This document shows positions 1 through 5,655 of a DNA stretch of 5,655 nucleotides, one piece after another; position 1 is the first letter of the stretch; each line of letters begins with the position of its first letter. Under the pieces are notes generated by a model, which was not told the origin of the DNA, searched no databases, and saw nothing but the letters and a program-made list of their open reading frames with translations. The position numbers were made by a program, and so were the translations under genes. This DNA comes from an uncultured Alphaproteobacteria bacterium (lineage in GTDB: Bacteria > Pseudomonadota > Alphaproteobacteria > Puniceispirillales > UBA1172), in the NCBI GenBank assembly GCA_913056245.1, contig CAJXME010000093.1, positions 1 through 5,655 of the forward strand, written 5' to 3'.

Positions 1-860
1 GTGGCGGAGCCATTAATACGCCCCAGCTTTTGCAGCTTTCCGGCATTGGTCCGGGAGCTCTGCTGAAGAAATTCAACATACCCGTCATCAAAGATCAACC
101 TCATGTGGGCCGTAACCTCATCGACCATCTTGGACTTGAAATTGTTTACGGCTCAAAAGTTCCGACGCTAAACCAGGTCCTGCGCCCCTGGTGGGGAAAA
201 GCTCTGGTCGGGTTGCAGTTTCTGCTTTTCCGTAAAGGCCCCCTGACCATGAGTCTTAATCAGGGCGGGGGGTTCGTCTGGCTGGGCGAGAAATCAGGGC
301 CACCTGATCTCCAGCTTTATTTCATGCCAATGAGCTATACCCGTGCGCCGACAGGCACAAGGCCCCTTATGAACCCTGACCCCTTCCCCGCCTACAAGAT
401 CGGGTTTAACCCTTGCAAGCCCGAAAGCCGGGGATATCTTGAGATCCGGTCTCCTGATCCGATGGAAGCTCCACGCATGCACCCCAACTATCTTTCCGTT
501 GAAAAGGATTGCCAGCTGATGATCGCCGGCACACGCCTTATCCAGCATATAGCCAGCATGCCCGCCCTTGCCGGCATCACGGATAAGGAAGTTTTACCGG
601 ACGCGCCAATGAAAACCGATGATGAAATCCTTGATTTTACTCGTGAACACAGCTGGACGGTATTTCATCAATGCGGCACCTGCAGGATGGGCAAGGACGC
701 AAAATCATCAGTCGTCGATGAAAAGCTGAAGGTCCATGGCATTCAAAATCTCAGGATTGCCGATGCTTCGATTTTCCCGACAATTCCATCAGGAAACACC
801 AACGCACCTGCTATTATGGTAGGTGAGAAAGCCGCCAGCATCATCCAAGGCGAGAACTAG
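1..860 (+). CDS. GMC family FAD-dependent oxidoreductase (choline/alcohol dehydrogenase-like), C-terminal part
   Basis: The gene is open from the left edge (first whole codon at 3) to TAG at 858-860 and gives 285 residues; an intact GMC enzyme has about 530, so the N-terminal FAD Rossmann region is missing. The fragment opens with GAINTPQLLQLSGIG (from base 6), a match to GMC signature 2. It ends with the substrate-side domain: VFHQCGTCRMG (His codon 666-668), then VVDEKLKVHGI, RIADASIFPT and SGNTNAPAIMVGEKAA (Asn codon 795-797). In this family the His and the later His/Asn form the catalytic pair, so this is the His-Asn type seen in BetA-like dehydrogenases. Members oxidise alcohols to aldehydes or ketones using FAD. 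The TTG at 30 lies inside the conserved motif and is not the start. The next gene begins 14 bp downstream. The family is secure; the substrate (choline, polyol, other alcohol) cannot be read. Confidence 0.95.
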   Translation, partial: GGAINTPQLLQLSGIGPGALLKKFNIPVIKDQPHVGRNLIDHLGLEIVYGSKVPTLNQVLRPWWGKALVGLQFLLFRKGPLTMSLNQGGGFVWLGEKSGPPDLQLYFMPMSYTRAPTGTRPLMNPDPFPAYKIGFNPCKPESRGYLEIRSPDPMEAPRMHPNYLSVEKDCQLMIAGTRLIQHIASMPALAGITDKEVLPDAPMKTDDEILDFTREHSWTVFHQCGTCRMGKDAKSSVVDEKLKVHGIQNLRIADASIFPTIPSGNTNAPAIMVGEKAASIIQGEN

Positions 861-874
861 AAAGAACACGGCAC

Positions 875-1975
875 ATGAAACTTAAATCCATTGAAACATT
901 CTGCAATATGCATGTCGGCTTTGTCCGCGTAACCTCAGAAGACGGCGACCAAGGCTGGGGGCAGGTTTCAACCTATCACAGCGACATTACCTGCCAGATC
1001 CTGCATCGTCAGGTTGCCCCTTGGGTTTTTGGCAAAGACACAACTGACCTTGATGATCTTCTTGACCTGGTTGCGGAACGTGAACATAAATTTCCTGGAT
1101 CCTACCTCAGGCGCGCCATGGCTGGGCTTGATACGGCGATCTGGGATTTGCGCGGCAAGCTTGCTGGCAAACCGGTGGTGAACCTTCTTGGTGGAACGCC
1201 TGGCCCCATCCGCGCCTATGCAAGTTCAATGAAACGAGACATCACCCCTATGGAAGAGGCCGACAGGCTCAAAGCTCTCAGGGATAAATTCGGATTTGAC
1301 GCCTTTAAGATGCGTGCCGGTGCTGAAGTCGGGCGCAATCAGGATGAATGGCCTGGCCGAACCGAAGAAATCATACCAACCATGCGCCGAGAGCTTGGGG
1401 ATAATGTTGACCTTCTTATCGACGCCAACAGCTGCTTCAGCCCTGACCGTGCGATCGAAATCGGCCGTATTCTTGAAGATCATGGCTTCTGCCATTATGA
1501 GGAACCCTGCCCCTATTGGGAGCTGGAGCAAACTAAACACGTCACCGACACACTTGATATTGACGTCACAGGAGGCGAGCAGGATTGTGACCTGCCAACA
1601 TGGAAGAGGATGATTGATATGCGGGCGGTGGATATCGTTCAGCCAGATATCCTTTATCTCGGTGGCATCAGCAGAACATTGCGCGTCTGCCGGATGGCTG
1701 AAGAGGCAGGATTGCCCGTAACACCGCATTGCGCCAATCTCTCCCTTGTGACCCTGTTCACCATGCATCTCCTGCGGGCCATACCCAATGCGGGTAAATA
1801 CCTTGAATTTGCCATTGAAGGTCCTGATTATTATCCTTGGCAGGAAGGACTTTTTGTTGAAACTCCATACCGAATTGAAAATGGTCATGCTACACTATCG
1901 GATAAGCCAGGATGGGGAATTGAGATTAACCCGGAATGGCTGGCCCGTTCCAGCTATCAGCGCAGCGAGATTTAG
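875..1975 (+). CDS. Enolase-superfamily protein, mandelate racemase subgroup (probable acid-sugar/hydroxy-acid dehydratase or racemase)
   Basis: This 366-residue protein has the usual length of the mandelate racemase/muconate lactonizing enzyme family. An N-terminal capping domain (about 1-115; VRVTSEDGDQGWGQ at 17-30) precedes the TIM-barrel domain. Visible barrel-end residues are K145 and R147 in FKMRAG, metal ligands D183 (LIDAN), E209 (YEEP) and E235 (GGE), the dyad D258 (VQPDILYLGG) with H285 (PVTPHCAN), and E311 (YLEF). Members use Mg2+ to abstract the proton alpha to a carboxylate; the His-Asp dyad places it in the mandelate racemase subgroup, mostly acid-sugar dehydratases. The usual Lys-x-Lys is Lys-x-Arg here, so the second Lys base is missing and the reaction is uncertain. 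The ATG at 875 fits the family N-terminus (MKLKSIETF); only a weak AGAAAG (859-864) lies upstream, so translation may be coupled to the GMC gene. Substrate unknown. Confidence 0.93.
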   Translation: MKLKSIETFCNMHVGFVRVTSEDGDQGWGQVSTYHSDITCQILHRQVAPWVFGKDTTDLDDLLDLVAEREHKFPGSYLRRAMAGLDTAIWDLRGKLAGKPVVNLLGGTPGPIRAYASSMKRDITPMEEADRLKALRDKFGFDAFKMRAGAEVGRNQDEWPGRTEEIIPTMRRELGDNVDLLIDANSCFSPDRAIEIGRILEDHGFCHYEEPCPYWELEQTKHVTDTLDIDVTGGEQDCDLPTWKRMIDMRAVDIVQPDILYLGGISRTLRVCRMAEEAGLPVTPHCANLSLVTLFTMHLLRAIPNAGKYLEFAIEGPDYYPWQEGLFVETPYRIENGHATLSDKPGWGIEINPEWLARSSYQRSEI

Positions 1976-2019
1976 CCGATCCGCTGTTCAAGATAGTTTC
2001 AGGTAACCATATCAATTTC

Positions 2020-2024
2020 GGAGG
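2020..2024 (+). promoter_or_regulatory. Strong ribosome binding site of the glutamine-synthetase-like gene
   Basis: GGAGG lies 6 nt before the ATG at 2031 and fixes that start. It is the best Shine-Dalgarno site in the window and ends the longest gap (1976-2030, 55 bp). I see no convincing terminator stem-loop or sigma-70 promoter in that gap. Confidence 0.85.
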
Positions 2025-2030
2025 AAAATT

Positions 2031-3392
2031 ATGTCAACTGCGCTGCACTGGGATGATCTCGTCCCAATGGTTGAGAACAAGCAGATTGATACAGTGCTGG
2101 CCTGTATTGTGGATATGCAGGGCCGCCTGCTCGGAAAGCGGTTTCATGCCCGGCATTTCATCGACTCCGCCTGGCAGGAAACACATTGCTGCAACTACCT
2201 GCTCGCAACCGACCTTGAAATGGCAACACCAGATGGATATCAAGCAACGTCATGGGAAAAAGGATATGGCGATTATATCATGCAGCCTGACCTTAAATCC
2301 CTGCGTCTTGTTCCATGGCTTGAAGGAACGGTGATGGTTCTTTGTGATGTTCTTGATCACCACACCCATGACCGTGTCCCGCATTCCCCGCGAGCTGTTC
2401 TTCAGACGCAAGTCGAACGCCTTCGTGAAATGGGCTATGAGGCCATGATGGCCACCGAACTTGAATTCTTCCTCTTCGAGAAAAGCTTTGATGAGATCCG
2501 CAAAGAGGGGTACCGCAATCTTGAACCGATCTCAGGATATAATGAAGACTATCATATTCTGCAGACCACCAAGGAAGAGCATATTCTGCGACCGGTGCGC
2601 AACCATCTTTATGCGGCTGGCATACCGATTGAAAATTCAAAAGGTGAAGCCGAAGCCGGGCAGGAAGAGATTAACATAAAATACGCCGAAGCCATGTTGA
2701 CCGCAGATTATCACACCATCGCCAAGCATGCGATCAAGGAAATCGCCTGGCAACACGGTCACGCTGCAAGTTTCCTCGCTAAATGGGATCACAACCGTGT
2801 TGGCTCATCGAGCCATATTCATCAGTCCTTGTGGAAAGATGGCAATAACGCTTTTTATGATTCATCGGATGAACTCGGCATGTCTTCCCTGATGAAAAGT
2901 TACATGGCCGGATTGCTTAAATATGCGGCCGACAGCACCTACTTCCTTGCCCCCTATATCAACAGCTACAAAAGATTTATGAAGGGCACGTTTGCGCCAA
3001 CACGAACCATCTGGTCCGTTGACAACAGGACCGCTGGCTTCCGCCTCTGTGGTGAAGGTTCGAAATCTATTCGCGTCGAATGCCGGATCGGGGGATCAGA
3101 TCTTAATCCCTACCTTGCCCTGGCAGCCCAGATCGCGGCTGGCATTGCCGGCATTGAGGAAGGGCTTGAGCTTCAGCCCCCTGCGAAAGGTGATGTATAC
3201 AAAGGCCGTTCCGGGAGCATCCCGCAAACCCTCACCGATGCCCGGGATAAAATGATACGCTCCAAAATGCTGCGCGCCGCAATGGGAGACTGGGTGGTTG
3301 ATCATTATGCTCGTTGCGCTGAGTGGGAAATCGAAGAATTCAACCGTATTGTGACCGATTGGGAAGTTGCCCGCGGTTTTGAAAAAGCATGA
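2031..3392 (+). CDS. Glutamine-synthetase-family ligase, probable gamma-glutamyl-amide (amine) synthetase
   Basis: This 453-residue protein has a complete glutamine synthetase fold: a beta-grasp domain (about 15-110) and a catalytic domain (about 118-450). ATP/metal/glutamate residues seen by motif alignment are E143 and E145 (ATELEFFLF), E206 and E213 (GEAEAGQEEI), H262 (GSSSHIHQSL), R315 (NSYKR), R333 and R338 (DNRTAGFR), E350 and R352 (RVECR), then GGSDLNPYLALAAQIAAG. Two ammonium-site features of true GlnA are missing. The DGSS segment with its Asp is not present (YLLATDLEM occupies that region), and the flap Glu of GYEAP is Phe321 in KGTFAP. PuuA-type enzymes likewise carry a bulky aromatic there. 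I infer ATP-dependent gamma-glutamylation of an organic amine in the cytoplasm rather than ammonium assimilation. No adenylylation-site tyrosine motif is recognised. The neighbouring ALDH and alcohol dehydrogenase genes fit a catabolic role. The amine is unknown; ethanolamine, isopropylamine or alkylamines are possibilities. Confidence 0.93.
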   Translation: MSTALHWDDLVPMVENKQIDTVLACIVDMQGRLLGKRFHARHFIDSAWQETHCCNYLLATDLEMATPDGYQATSWEKGYGDYIMQPDLKSLRLVPWLEGTVMVLCDVLDHHTHDRVPHSPRAVLQTQVERLREMGYEAMMATELEFFLFEKSFDEIRKEGYRNLEPISGYNEDYHILQTTKEEHILRPVRNHLYAAGIPIENSKGEAEAGQEEINIKYAEAMLTADYHTIAKHAIKEIAWQHGHAASFLAKWDHNRVGSSSHIHQSLWKDGNNAFYDSSDELGMSSLMKSYMAGLLKYAADSTYFLAPYINSYKRFMKGTFAPTRTIWSVDNRTAGFRLCGEGSKSIRVECRIGGSDLNPYLALAAQIAAGIAGIEEGLELQPPAKGDVYKGRSGSIPQTLTDARDKMIRSKMLRAAMGDWVVDHYARCAEWEIEEFNRIVTDWEVARGFEKA

Positions 3393-3402
3393 TTTTAATT
3401 TG

Positions 3403-3409
3403 GGTGATC
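3403..3409 (+). promoter_or_regulatory. Extended Shine-Dalgarno site deciding the aldehyde dehydrogenase start
   Basis: GGTGATC is complementary to the GATCACC just inside the 3' end of bacterial 16S rRNA. In that register the usual GGAGG core would end 7 nt before ATG 3412, a normal spacing. This favours ATG 3412 over the in-frame TTG at 3367, which lies inside the preceding gene and has no such site. Confidence 0.6.
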
Positions 3410-3411
3410 CT

Positions 3412-4794
3412 ATGACACAAACTCTGACATGCCTCTCCCCTATTGATGGCTCCATCTTTGCCACGCGAGAGACCTTCTCCCTTTATACCGCCCGCAATAT
3501 GATCTCCTCACTTCGTCAGGCGCAATCAGCCTGGGCGGCAAGACCACTTGAAGAACGGATCGCCCTCGTTGAGGCGGGTGTCGCCGCACTCGGCGCTATG
3601 AACGACGAAATCGTGGTCGAACTTGCCCATATGATGGGGCGGCCTGTGCGCTATGGTGGAGAGTTTCGCGGCGTTGATGAAAGAACAAGCTATATGGCAA
3701 AAATTGCCCGCGAGTCTCTTGCTGATATCAAGGTTGGCGAAGATGAGAATTTCAAACGCTATATCAGGCGCATCCCCCACGGCGTTGTGTTTGTCGTTGC
3801 CCCTTGGAACTACCCCTTTATGACCGCCATCAACACAATTGCGCCAGCCCTGATCGCTGGCAACACGGTGGCGCTGAAGCATTCCACCCAAACCCTGCTG
3901 GCAGGCGAACGCCTTGCTGATGCGTTTCATCAAGCCGGTGTGCCGGAAAATGTTTTCGCCAATTTCTATCTTGATCATGATACGACGCTGAGCCTGATCG
4001 AAGAGCGGGCCTTCAATTTCATTAATTTTACGGGGTCTGTCTCTGCTGGTCGGGCAATGGAGAAGGCTGCCGCCGGGACTTTCATCGGTGTTGGCACCGA
4101 ACTCGGCGGTAAGGATCCCGGATATGTCATGGAAGACGCGGATATCGATGCCGCGGTCGACACGCTCATGGATGGGGCCATGTACAATTCAGGTCAATGC
4201 TGTTGCGGCATTGAGCGCATCTATGTCCATGAAAACGTCTATGATGCTTTTCTTGAAAAGGCCATTGCGTGGGTAAATTCCCTCAAGCTTGGCAATCCTC
4301 TGGCCCCTGAAACCACGCTCGGGCCCATGGCTCACCCTCGCTTTGCTGAAACCGTCCGGCAACAAATCCGTGATGCCATCGCTCAAGGGGCAACGTCACA
4401 TATCAAGACCTTCCCTGAAGATGATGGCGGCACATATCTCTCACCACAGATCCTGACCGAAGTGACCCATTCGATGGATGTCATGCGTGAAGAAAGCTTT
4501 GGCCCTGTTGTCGGGATTATGAAGGTGAAGAACGATGCCGAAGCGGTGAGCCTGATGAACGATTGCGCCTATGGGTTGACGGCAAGCCTCTGGACCGCTG
4601 ATCTGAGCCGTGCTGAACGTATCGGCAACGAGCTTGAAACGGGAACTGTTTTCATGAATAGAGCCGATTACCTTGACCCCGGACTTTGCTGGACGGGGTG
4701 CAAGGATACTGGTCGTGGTGGTGGTCTTTCCGTCATTGGCTACCAGAATCTGACCCGTCCAAAATCTTTCCATCTTAAAAAGAGGATAACATGA
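3412..4794 (+). CDS. NAD(P)-dependent aldehyde dehydrogenase
   Basis: This 460-residue protein is close to the usual ALDH length (about 450-500). It oxidises an aldehyde to the carboxylate. Visible catalytic elements are N133 in VAPWNYPF, K156 (ALKHST) for cofactor binding, FTGSVSAG at 206-213 in the Rossmann fold, general base E230 in TELGGKDP, nucleophile C264 in SGQCC (GQxC), and E361 in EESFGPV. The C-terminal region carries RADYLDPGLCWTGCKDTGRG, the usual subunit-interface/substrate region. At the place of the Glu that grips the adenine ribose in NAD-specific enzymes (K-x-x-E) there is Thr159, so NADP use is possible. The start is ATG 3412, 19 bp after the ligase gene, with a GGTGATC site upstream. 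The stop TGA overlaps the next start (ATGA), so the two are translationally coupled. By context it probably oxidises a gamma-glutamylated amino-aldehyde or the product of a neighbouring alcohol dehydrogenase. Confidence 0.95.
   Translation: MTQTLTCLSPIDGSIFATRETFSLYTARNMISSLRQAQSAWAARPLEERIALVEAGVAALGAMNDEIVVELAHMMGRPVRYGGEFRGVDERTSYMAKIARESLADIKVGEDENFKRYIRRIPHGVVFVVAPWNYPFMTAINTIAPALIAGNTVALKHSTQTLLAGERLADAFHQAGVPENVFANFYLDHDTTLSLIEERAFNFINFTGSVSAGRAMEKAAAGTFIGVGTELGGKDPGYVMEDADIDAAVDTLMDGAMYNSGQCCCGIERIYVHENVYDAFLEKAIAWVNSLKLGNPLAPETTLGPMAHPRFAETVRQQIRDAIAQGATSHIKTFPEDDGGTYLSPQILTEVTHSMDVMREESFGPVVGIMKVKNDAEAVSLMNDCAYGLTASLWTADLSRAERIGNELETGTVFMNRADYLDPGLCWTGCKDTGRGGGLSVIGYQNLTRPKSFHLKKRIT
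4781..4786 (+). promoter_or_regulatory. Ribosome binding site of the iron alcohol dehydrogenase gene
   Basis: AGAGGA sits 4 nt before ATG 4791, inside the last codons of the aldehyde dehydrogenase gene. Together with the ATGA stop/start overlap at 4791-4794 it supports coupled translation. Confidence 0.7.
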
Positions 4795-5655
4795 GTATTT
4801 CTGCCAACTGGTCGTATCCAACCGCCATCCGTTTTGGGGCTGGCCGTATCGCAGAACTTCCCGAAGCTTGCGCGCAGGCTGGAATCAAGAAGCCTCTTCT
4901 GGTAACCGACCGCGGCCTTGCAAGGGTGGAGATCACTCAAAAGGCGCTCGATATTCTTGATGCCGCAGGACTTGGCCGGGCGATCTTTGCCGATGTGGAC
5001 CCAAATCCTGATGAAACCAACCTCGAAAACGGGATCAAGGTTTTTCGAGATGGCGGACATGATGGGGTCATTGCTTTTGGCGGTGGATCTGGGCTGGATC
5101 TCGGCAAGATGGTTGCCTTCATGTGCGGACAGACACGTCCGGTATGGGATTTTGAAGATATTGGCGACTGGTGGACTCGTGCCGATTCAGATGCAATCAA
5201 GCCAATTATTGCGGTGCCGACGACGGCGGGAACAGGCTCAGAAGTCGGGCGTGCCAGCGTTATCACCAATTCCCAGACGCATGTGAAGAAAATCATCTTT
5301 CACCCCAAGGTTCTGCCCACGGTGGTGATTGCTGATCCGGAACTTACCGTCAGCATGCCAAAATTCATCACCGCCGGAACAGGCTTGGATGCGTTTGCCC
5401 ATTGTGTTGAAGCCTTTTCAAGCCCGCATTACCATCCGATGTCCCAGGGCATCGCGCTTGAAGGAATGCGCCTCGTTATAGAAAACCTGCCTATTGTCTA
5501 TGAAGATGGCAGCAATATTGAAGCCCGGTCTAATATGATGAGCGCGGCAATGATGGGCGCAACAGCCTTTCAAAAAGGTCTTGGGGCAATTCACGCATTG
5601 TCGCATCCAATTGGGGCGATTTATCATACCCACCATGGCACCACAAATGCTGTTG
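4791..5655 (+). CDS. Iron-containing (group III) alcohol dehydrogenase, 3' end cut by window
   Basis: The frame is open from ATG 4791 to the window edge and gives 288 residues; the family usually has about 380, so roughly the last 90-100 are missing. The N-terminal dinucleotide domain has FGGGSGLDLGK (96-106) and PTTAGTGSEV (143-152). The metal domain carries D200 and H204 (GLDAFAH), H268 and H272 (GAIHALSHPIGA) and H282 (HHGTTNAV). These match the Asp-His-His-His iron ligands plus catalytic His known from FucO. Residues 179-207 fit iron-ADH signature 1. The enzyme is cytoplasmic and interconverts an alcohol and an aldehyde with NAD(P). The start overlaps the aldehyde dehydrogenase stop by ATGA and has AGAGGA upstream. 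Pairing with an ALDH suggests alcohol to aldehyde to acid, perhaps on a gamma-glutamylated amino alcohol. The substrate cannot be told from sequence; 4-hydroxybutyrate or diol dehydrogenases are alternatives. Confidence 0.95.
   Translation, partial: MSISANWSYPTAIRFGAGRIAELPEACAQAGIKKPLLVTDRGLARVEITQKALDILDAAGLGRAIFADVDPNPDETNLENGIKVFRDGGHDGVIAFGGGSGLDLGKMVAFMCGQTRPVWDFEDIGDWWTRADSDAIKPIIAVPTTAGTGSEVGRASVITNSQTHVKKIIFHPKVLPTVVIADPELTVSMPKFITAGTGLDAFAHCVEAFSSPHYHPMSQGIALEGMRLVIENLPIVYEDGSNIEARSNMMSAAMMGATAFQKGLGAIHALSHPIGAIYHTHHGTTNAV

Noticed and set aside
30..32. TTG at 30 as the start of the first gene
   Set aside because: The same frame continues upstream to the window edge and the TTG lies in the middle of the GMC signature GAINTPQLLQLSGIG, so the gene is cut by the window rather than starting here.
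1226..1888. A 220-residue open frame on the minus strand opposite the enolase-superfamily gene
   Set aside because: It is fully antisense to a gene with intact family motifs, its translation shows no recognisable domain, and it has no supporting context; a shadow frame.
1987..2015. Possible sigma-70 promoter in the 55-bp gap (TTCAAG, 17-bp spacer, TATCAA)
   Set aside because: The -35 box matches only 3 of 6 and the -10 box 4 of 6 consensus bases, and a transcript from it would begin at or next to the GGAGG site, leaving almost no leader. Chance similarity is more likely.
2355..2394. His-rich stretch in the ligase (residues 109-118, with several His between Asp and Pro) as a metal-binding insert
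   Set aside because: It falls at the normal linker between the N-terminal and catalytic domains, without extra length. Nothing shows a separate metal site.
3096..3464. Minus-strand open frame of 122 residues spanning the ligase/aldehyde dehydrogenase junction
   Set aside because: It overlaps two well-supported genes, lacks a recognisable domain, and looks like a shadow frame.
4195..4206. Three consecutive Cys at the aldehyde dehydrogenase active site as an unusual feature
   Set aside because: Neighbouring cysteines around the GQxC nucleophile are common in the family; only C264 is needed for catalysis.

Overview
This window looks like part of a catabolic operon from a proteobacterium, most likely a marine-type alphaproteobacterium. 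That guess rests on the gene families, a roughly even base composition judged by eye, and tightly packed same-strand genes with Shine-Dalgarno sites. No rRNA, tRNA, phage or insertion-sequence marker fixes the taxon. All five genes lie on the + strand, and both end genes are cut by the window edges.

Layout: (1) 1-860 is the C-terminal half of a GMC (glucose-methanol-choline) family FAD oxidoreductase of the choline/alcohol dehydrogenase type. (2) 875-1975 is an enolase-superfamily protein of the mandelate racemase subgroup, complete, with its metal ligands and His-Asp dyad. (3) After a 55-bp gap with a strong GGAGG site, 2031-3392 is a complete glutamine-synthetase-fold ligase. (4) 3412-4794 is a complete NAD(P)-dependent aldehyde dehydrogenase. 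(5) 4791-5655 is an iron-type (group III) alcohol dehydrogenase that overlaps gene 4 by ATGA and is cut at the right edge after 288 residues. Intergenic gaps are 14, 55, 19 and -4 bp. I see no terminator, strong promoter, repeat, CRISPR, RNA gene or mobile element.

How the genes may work together (inference): the ligase keeps the residues for ATP, metal and glutamate chemistry. It lacks the two acidic residues that hold ammonium in true glutamine synthetase: the DGSS-type Asp is absent, and the flap Glu is Phe321. This fits a gamma-glutamyl-amide synthetase acting on an organic amine, as in PuuA, IpuC or the ethanolamine enzyme GlnA4. The next two genes could oxidise an alcohol to an aldehyde and then to an acid, so genes 3-5 resemble a gamma-glutamylated amino-alcohol route (for example ethanolamide to gamma-glutamylglycine). 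The upstream GMC oxidase and enolase-superfamily enzyme suggest a second, hydroxy-acid or polyol-like branch, or an unusual substrate carrying both groups. A gamma-glutamyl hydrolase, transporter and regulator would be expected outside the window; none is visible here.
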